Under the pieces are notes generated by a model that did no database searches, was not told the origin of the DNA, and was given only the letters and a program-made list of their open reading frames with translations. From Muribaculaceae bacterium (GTDB lineage: Bacteria; Bacteroidota; Bacteroidia; Bacteroidales; Muribaculaceae): 10,242 bases of DNA. The stretch is from the NCBI GenBank assembly GCA_017545095.1, contig JAFYCU010000246.1, positions 1 to 10,242 of the forward strand, read 5' to 3'. Shown here in pieces: positions 6,662 through 10,242 of this stretch. A program made the position numbers and the translations under genes. How positions within the stretch are numbered: the stretch's first letter is position 1; every line of letters begins with the position of its first letter.

Positions 6662-7171
6662 TTACTCCACTTTAGCGTAATCCTTGTGGATATAGACGTA
6701 GTTGCCCTGGTAGTTCACCTTGTAGAAGTCGCCGGTTTCGCCCATGAGTTTGATGCGTTCGCCCTTTTTGGGATGGACGTTCGCGCCATTGCGCTGCAAC
6801 GTGGCGGCCTTGAGCGACGGCTGCATGCGCAGTCGCACACCCGTGCCTGTGACCACTACATAACGCTGTCCGTTGGTGGCAATAGTCTTCTTGGGCTGTT
6901 CCATGGCACGCGAGAACTGCTTCGAGATGTACACCACCTGCCCTTTGTAACGCACCTTGTAGAAATCGCCTGCATCGCCCAGCAGCTCCAGCTTCTCGCC
7001 CTTGGCAGGATGGATGTTTTCGCCGCGTGAGTTGGTGAGCGTCTCGCTCTTGAGCGAGGGTTTCATGCGCAGGCGCACATCGGTGCCCGTGACCACGACA
7101 TAGGCAGCCGACGCACTCAGCGACATCACTGCCAACATGACTAATGTGAGGATTTTCTTTTTCATAATCAT
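6662..7171 (-). CDS. Secreted protein with two SH3b-like repeats
   Basis: This 169-residue protein begins with a signal peptide (MKKKILTLVMLAVMSL, cleavage likely after SASA near residue 22). The mature part is two tandem bacterial SH3-like units at about 23-86 and 103-166. Each starts with YVVVTGT and a VRLRM-PSLK segment, and ends with GDFYKV-Y-G followed by VYI; the two are clearly an internal duplication. SH3b domains commonly bind peptidoglycan or cell-envelope ligands, and no catalytic domain is attached. It is therefore probably a periplasmic binding or scaffold protein. Met1 (7171) and Met3 (7165) are both possible starts; Met3 gives the more usual MKKK signal start. A consensus promoter lies upstream at 7195-7225. 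It converges on the transpeptidase gene. Confidence 0.85.
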   Translation of the reverse strand: MIMKKKILTLVMLAVMSLSASAAYVVVTGTDVRLRMKPSLKSETLTNSRGENIHPAKGEKLELLGDAGDFYKVRYKGQVVYISKQFSRAMEQPKKTIATNGQRYVVVTGTGVRLRMQPSLKAATLQRNGANVHPKKGERIKLMGETGDFYKVNYQGNYVYIHKDYAKVE

Positions 7172-7194
7172 TCGGTTTTTATAAGTTTAGACTG

Positions 7195-7225
7195 CAAATG
7201 TAATCATTATTTATCAACCAGCAAA
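7195..7225 (-). promoter_or_regulatory. Bacteroidota-type promoter for the SH3b gene
   Basis: On the minus strand, TTTG (7225-7222), a 19-base spacer and TACATTTG (7202-7195) match the TTTG-N19-21-TAnnTTTG consensus exactly. The transcript would start near 7189, about 18-24 bases before the ATG. Confidence 0.8.
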
Positions 7226-7268
7226 TTTTTTGACGATTTTTCTGCCAAAAATGCCTCTTGGCATGATT

Positions 7269-7300
7269 TTTGTTTACGTAATAATTACGCGATAACTACG
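7269..7300 (+). promoter_or_regulatory. Candidate promoter for the first ADP-ribosylglycohydrolase gene
   Basis: TTTG at 7269-7272 is followed by exactly 20 bases and TAACTACG (7293-7300), which keeps TA, one T and the final G of the -7 box but misses two T positions. The location, about 27 bases ahead of the ATG at 7328, is suitable. A partial match only. Confidence 0.4.
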
Positions 7301-7327
7301 AAAGTATAAACCTCAAACCACAACCAC

Positions 7328-8407
7328 ATGACACACCCCAACACACTCAGCCGCGTGCGCGGATCAATCATCGCCGGGGCAATAGGGGATGCACTGGGCA
7401 ATCCGGTGGAATTCATTTCACGTCAGTCCATCCTCACCACCTATGGGTCTCAAGGCATCACTCAATTTGACACGCATCCACGCTGGACTGATACATCCGG
7501 AAAAGCCGTGTTCACCGATGACACACAGATGACCCTGTTCACCGCCGAAGGTTTGTTGAATGCCGACCGCACTCACAGCGACGCCATCACGGCCATCACC
7601 GAGGCCTATTTGGAATGGTTTGGCACGCAGACGGGACACAAAAGCGAGGAGCATCACCACGGCACCTTGCGCGACCTCGACGCGCTGAACGTGCGCCGCG
7701 CCCCCGGCAACACCTGCCTTACGGCGTTGGCCTCGTTGTGGTGCGGGAAGCAACCGCACAACGACAGCAAAGGCTGCGGCGGAGTGATGCGCATCGCCCC
7801 CATCCCGCTATTTGCCGCCACGCATCACATGAGCATTGAGGAGGCAGACAAAATGTCGGCCGATGCAGCCAAGGTCACCCACCTGCATCCTTTGGGCTAC
7901 ATTCCCGCTGCACTCATGAGCCATGTGATTTATCGCGCAGTGGCGGAAGCGCAACCCACTCGCGAGCGACTGATTGAGTGGATCAAAGAAGGATGCGACA
8001 CGCTGCCTCAACTCTTCGTTTCACACGCACATGACGTGGCTATCATGCAACGCTTGGCCCTGCAAGCCATCGAGCTGGCCGAGAACGACCGCCCCGACAT
8101 CGACAACATCGCCCAGTTGGGCGAGGGCTGGGTTGGCGAGGAGGCGCTCGCCATCGCACTCTACTGCGCCGTGCGCCATTTCGACAACCTGGAGCAGGCC
8201 CTCATCGCGGCCGTGAACCACAACGGCGACAGCGACAGCACCGGCGCCGTGACCGGCAACATCCTTGGCGCCGCCGTGGGCTGCGAGGCCATACCCCAGC
8301 ACTTCATCGACGGCATCGAGCAACTCGACCTGCTGCTCTCCGTGGCCGACGCGCTGGGGGGTGAAAGAGGAAAAGGGCTGCGGCACAGCCGCAGCATGCG
8401 CCACTAA
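7328..8407 (+). CDS. ADP-ribosylglycohydrolase family protein (first of a tandem pair)
   Basis: This 359-residue predicted cytoplasmic enzyme belongs to the all-helical ADP-ribosyl-acceptor hydrolase (ADPRH/DraG) family, which uses two divalent metals to remove ADP-ribose from proteins or small molecules. It opens with RGSIIAGAIGDALGNPVEF (11-29). The N-terminal metal motif is FTDDTQM (62-68), and the C-terminal one is NHNGDSDSTGAVTGNILGA (297-315) with Asp301, Asp303 and Thr305. KGCGGVMRIAP (148-158) and HLHPLGYIPAA (185-195) are further family blocks. All metal ligands expected for activity appear present. The last ~15 residues (after VADALG) are basic, contain an 8-bp perfect hairpin in the DNA, and follow a run of six G; they do not look like part of the family fold. 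The substrate is unknown. A second member starts 54 bases downstream. Confidence 0.93.
   Translation: MTHPNTLSRVRGSIIAGAIGDALGNPVEFISRQSILTTYGSQGITQFDTHPRWTDTSGKAVFTDDTQMTLFTAEGLLNADRTHSDAITAITEAYLEWFGTQTGHKSEEHHHGTLRDLDALNVRRAPGNTCLTALASLWCGKQPHNDSKGCGGVMRIAPIPLFAATHHMSIEEADKMSADAAKVTHLHPLGYIPAALMSHVIYRAVAEAQPTRERLIEWIKEGCDTLPQLFVSHAHDVAIMQRLALQAIELAENDRPDIDNIAQLGEGWVGEEALAIALYCAVRHFDNLEQALIAAVNHNGDSDSTGAVTGNILGAAVGCEAIPQHFIDGIEQLDLLLSVADALGGERGKGLRHSRSMRH
8377..8395. repeat. Perfect 8-bp inverted repeat at the 3' end of the first glycohydrolase gene
   Basis: GCTGCGGC, a 3-base loop (ACA) and GCCGCAGC form a G+C-rich hairpin at 8377-8395, ending 9 bases before the stop codon. No T-run follows, so it is not a standard intrinsic terminator. 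It could influence mRNA processing or the expression ratio of the two glycohydrolase genes, or be a short repetitive palindrome that has lodged in the gene end. Confidence 0.75.
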
Positions 8408-8431
8408 TGCTGACCGACAGCGCATTGCGGC

Positions 8432-8459
8432 ATTATCCATTATCCATTATTCATTACCA
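8432..8459. repeat. Four-unit 7-bp tandem repeat (ATTATCC) before a GTG start
   Basis: ATTATCC (8432-8438), ATTATCC (8439-8445), ATTATTC (8446-8452) and the looser ATTACCA (8453-8459) run up to 2 bases before the GTG start of the second glycohydrolase gene at 8462. The array occupies the whole position where a ribosome binding region would lie, and no purine-rich Shine-Dalgarno is visible. Confidence 0.85.
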
Positions 8460-8461
8460 TC

Positions 8462-9337
8462 GTGTTAGGAGCAGTATTTGGCGACATCGTGGGCAGTGCC
8501 TACGAGTGGCATAATGTGAAAAGTAAAGAATTTGCGTTGGTCACACCGCTCACGCGGTTCACCGACGACAGCGTGATGACGCTGGCCAACGCCCTGTGGC
8601 TCACCTGCGACCCCACTCACAGCCCGGAGCGGCTGGTGGAATGTATGATTGAACTTGGTCGCAGGCATGCCCATGCGGGCTACGGCGGCGGCTTCCGGCG
8701 CTGGCTAGTCAGCCCCGACCCGCAGCCCTACAACAGTTGGGGCAACGGCTCGGCGATGCGCGTGAGCCCCGTGGGGCTTTACGCCCAAAGCATCGACGAG
8801 GTGCTGGAACTGGCGCGCATCTCGGCAAGCGTGACGCACAACCACCCCGAGGGCATCAAGGGTGCGCAGGCCACGGCTTTGGCTGTGTTTCTGAGCCGCA
8901 CACAGGGCGACCGACCGAACGTGCGTCAACTCATCAAGCACGAGGTCGAGACACGCTTTGGTTATGACCTGAGCCGCACACTCGATAACATTCGGCCAAG
9001 CTACGAGTTCGACGTGAGTTGCCAGGGCAGCGTGCCCGAAGCCATCATTGCCTATCTGGAAAGCGACACGCTGGAGGACTGCGTGCGCGGAGCCATCTCC
9101 ATCGGCGGCGACAGCGACACCATCGCCGCCATCGCTTGCGGCATCCATGCCGCGCACTGCGACCCCGCCAGCGAACAATTCATGGCACCGTTTGAGCAAT
9201 ACCTCACCCCAGATTTGCAACAAATCCAGTCAGACTTCGAGATACTCCTCTCAGCAATGGAGGGTAGAATCTGGAGCGGGGTACCCAAGGACTTCGAGTA
9301 TTGGAAGCAGTTTTTTCGAAACAACCAGACATTTTAG
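8462..9337 (+). CDS. ADP-ribosylglycohydrolase family protein (second of a tandem pair)
   Basis: This 291-residue member of the ADPRH/DraG family has a different subfamily signature from its neighbour. It opens with MLGAVFGDIVGSAYEW (1-16). FTDDSVMT (33-40) is the first metal motif, and GGDSDTIAAIACGI (215-228) with Asp217, Asp219 and Thr220 is the second. NSWGNGSAMRVSP (91-103) and THNHPEGIKGAQA (125-137) are conserved blocks between them. Catalytic metal ligands look intact, so it is probably an active hydrolase of an ADP-ribosyl bond; the substrate is unknown. It must start at GTG 8462: no ATG lies between the in-frame stop at 8411-8413 and the GLY-ASP motif, and this start gives the usual family N-terminus. 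The heptamer array lies immediately upstream. Both glycohydrolase genes are on one strand 54 bases apart, with no promoter match between, suggesting co-transcription. The two proteins are distant relatives rather than a recent duplication. Confidence 0.92.
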   Translation: MLGAVFGDIVGSAYEWHNVKSKEFALVTPLTRFTDDSVMTLANALWLTCDPTHSPERLVECMIELGRRHAHAGYGGGFRRWLVSPDPQPYNSWGNGSAMRVSPVGLYAQSIDEVLELARISASVTHNHPEGIKGAQATALAVFLSRTQGDRPNVRQLIKHEVETRFGYDLSRTLDNIRPSYEFDVSCQGSVPEAIIAYLESDTLEDCVRGAISIGGDSDTIAAIACGIHAAHCDPASEQFMAPFEQYLTPDLQQIQSDFEILLSAMEGRIWSGVPKDFEYWKQFFRNNQTF

Positions 9338-9348
9338 TAACCGAAACC

Positions 9349-9390
9349 AGAACCGAGAGCCAAGCTGAATTGTGCCTGACTCTCGGTTCT
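9349..9390. terminator. Inverted repeat between convergent genes, possible bidirectional terminator
   Basis: AGAACCGAGAG (9349-9359) and CTCTCGGTTCT (9380-9390) are a perfect 11-bp inverted repeat separated by 20 bases. It lies midway between the convergent stop codons at 9337 and 9409, where a shared terminator is expected. There is no T-run, so it would be an atypical terminator. Its right arm contains the GGTTCTC repeat unit. Confidence 0.5.
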
Positions 9391-9402
9391 CGCATCTTGC
9401 AT
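9389..9402. repeat. Two-unit 7-bp repeat (CTCGCAT, CTTGCAT)
   Basis: CTCGCAT (9389-9395) and CTTGCAT (9396-9402) follow directly on GGTTCTC (9384-9390, sharing two bases) and precede the looser CTCAACT. Both unit types match arrays seen at 271-298 and 3466-3514, so two repeat families meet in this short gap. Confidence 0.75.
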
Positions 9403-9408
9403 CTCAAC

Positions 9409-10242
9409 TCACACCCACTTCATGTAGGCGAAGTCCTGGCGGTGCGGGAGTTCGTCGCGCCAGGGGTAGACGCGGAAGGCGTAGCGGAACACGCCGCTAT
9501 ACTTCACGTCGCGCTTCATGTGGTAGGTGAGCACGTCGCCGTCCTCGGCCACGACATCGAAGGGGATGGCCTCGTGGAAGTGGCTTTCGCCATCCTCGTC
9601 CTTATAGACCACGAGTTCCACGCGGATATCGCGCATCAGCCCGGCGGTGTTGATTCGCAGGGTTGCCTCCAGACCGTTGCCTGTGCTCAGGGCGTTGTGC
9701 ATGGCCTCGCTGAGCTCGATGTCGCCCACGAGCTGGACGACGTCCCAACAAGCGGCCACGCGCTCCTTCCAAGCCACAATCTCGCGGGTCTGCGCGTAAT
9801 TGTCAGCCGTGAGAGCTGCAGCACGCTCGGCCTGCGGACGGTAGAAACGGTCGAAGTAGTCACGCATCATGCGCGACATGGTGTAGTTGGGCGCAATGTG
9901 GCCGATGGAGTTCTTGATGTACTGAATCCATTCGGGCGAATAGCCCTTGCTGTTCTTAGCAAAGTAGAGGGGAATGATCTCGTTCTCGAGCATCGAGTAG
10001 ATGGTTGCCGAGTCGAGTTTGTCCTGTTGCGCCTGGTCGGTGTAGGTGCGCTTGTCGGTGAGTGCCCATCCGGCCCCCTCGCGGTAACCTTCATACCACC
10101 AGCCGTCGAGCACCGAGAAGTTGAGCAAGACGTTCATCTCGGCCTTATCTCCCGAAGTACCCGATGCCTCGAGGGGGCGTGTGGGCGTGTTGAGCCAAAC
10201 GTCAACACCGGTAATGAGTCGCTTGGACAGCGTCATGTCATA
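9409..10242 (-). CDS. Alpha-glucan phosphorylase (GlgP-like), C-terminal part
   Basis: The last 277 codons are in the window; the frame is open at the right edge (codons TAT GAC precede the first internal ATG at 10236), so that ATG is not the start. The fragment begins with YDMTLSKRLITGVDVWLNT and continues PLEASGTSGDKAEMN, the conserved region around the pyridoxal-phosphate lysine (residue 33 of the visible fragment; GTSGDK here versus the common GTSGMK). NFSVLDGWW..GY and GAGWAL follow, as in the Bacteroidota form. The enzyme releases glucose-1-phosphate from glycogen or other alpha-1,4-glucans, in the cytoplasm. The C-terminal 80 or so residues (LRINTAGLMRDIRVELVVY onward) are a beta-rich extension seen in this subgroup. 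It converges on the second glycohydrolase gene. Confidence 0.9.
   Translation of the reverse strand, partial: YDMTLSKRLITGVDVWLNTPTRPLEASGTSGDKAEMNVLLNFSVLDGWWYEGYREGAGWALTDKRTYTDQAQQDKLDSATIYSMLENEIIPLYFAKNSKGYSPEWIQYIKNSIGHIAPNYTMSRMMRDYFDRFYRPQAERAAALTADNYAQTREIVAWKERVAACWDVVQLVGDIELSEAMHNALSTGNGLEATLRINTAGLMRDIRVELVVYKDEDGESHFHEAIPFDVVAEDGDVLTYHMKRDVKYSGVFRYAFRVYPWRDELPHRQDFAYMKWV

Noticed and set aside
8265..8468. A 67-codon open frame overlapping the end of the first glycohydrolase gene as an independent gene
   Set aside because: It lacks a plausible start and is mostly a shadow frame; it is only of interest as a possible frameshift product.
7328..9337. ADP-ribosylation toxin-antitoxin module (DarTG-like)
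   Set aside because: No transferase toxin or macrodomain antitoxin is encoded nearby; both genes are hydrolases of the ADPRH type.

Overview
The window looks like chromosomal DNA of a Bacteroidota member, most likely order Bacteroidales. Three upstream regions carry the phylum's promoter pattern (TTTG, 19-20 bases, TAnnTTTG), strong Shine-Dalgarno sequences are absent, and several products are families typical of the group: a DUF5106 protein, a NupG-type nucleoside permease, an alpha-glucan phosphorylase of the Bacteroidota type, and a bifunctional nuclease with a UVR tail. No rRNA, tRNA, CRISPR array, transposase, integrase or phage gene is visible. The genus cannot be fixed from this sequence.

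Layout. Positions 1-119 (minus) are the 5' end of rsmE, cut by the window edge. A 181-base gap (120-300) holds a nine-unit 9-bp tandem array and a four-unit 7-bp array. The minus-strand block 301-4895 reads, in transcription order, DUF5106 lipid-free secreted protein (4895-4020), DoxX-like membrane protein (3993-3520), mnmA tRNA 2-thiouridylase (3399-2323), bifunctional nuclease (2276-1713) and, behind its own consensus promoter, a nucleoside permease (1629-301). A 231-base divergent region leads to a plus-strand L,D-transpeptidase-like gene (5127-6581), which converges on a minus-strand secreted protein with two SH3b repeats (7171-6662). A second divergent region leads to two tandem plus-strand ADP-ribosylglycohydrolase-family genes (7328-8407 and 8462-9337). 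These converge on the 3' part of an alpha-glucan phosphorylase gene (9409 to beyond the right edge, minus).

How the genes fit together. mnmA and rsmE act on translation RNAs. The DUF5106 and DoxX genes are 26 bases apart and probably co-transcribed at the envelope. The transpeptidase and SH3b protein both suggest peptidoglycan work. The two ADP-ribosylglycohydrolases probably remove ADP-ribose from some substrate, but no ADP-ribosyltransferase partner lies in the window.

The most notable non-genic signal is a set of short tandem arrays, nearly all with a 7-bp period, in five separate intergenic spaces. They reuse a few unit sequences (GGTTCTC, CTTGCAT, ATTATCC), and one abuts the GTG start of the second ADP-ribosylglycohydrolase. 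Otherwise the content is ordinary housekeeping and envelope genes; I found no convincing new multi-gene system.
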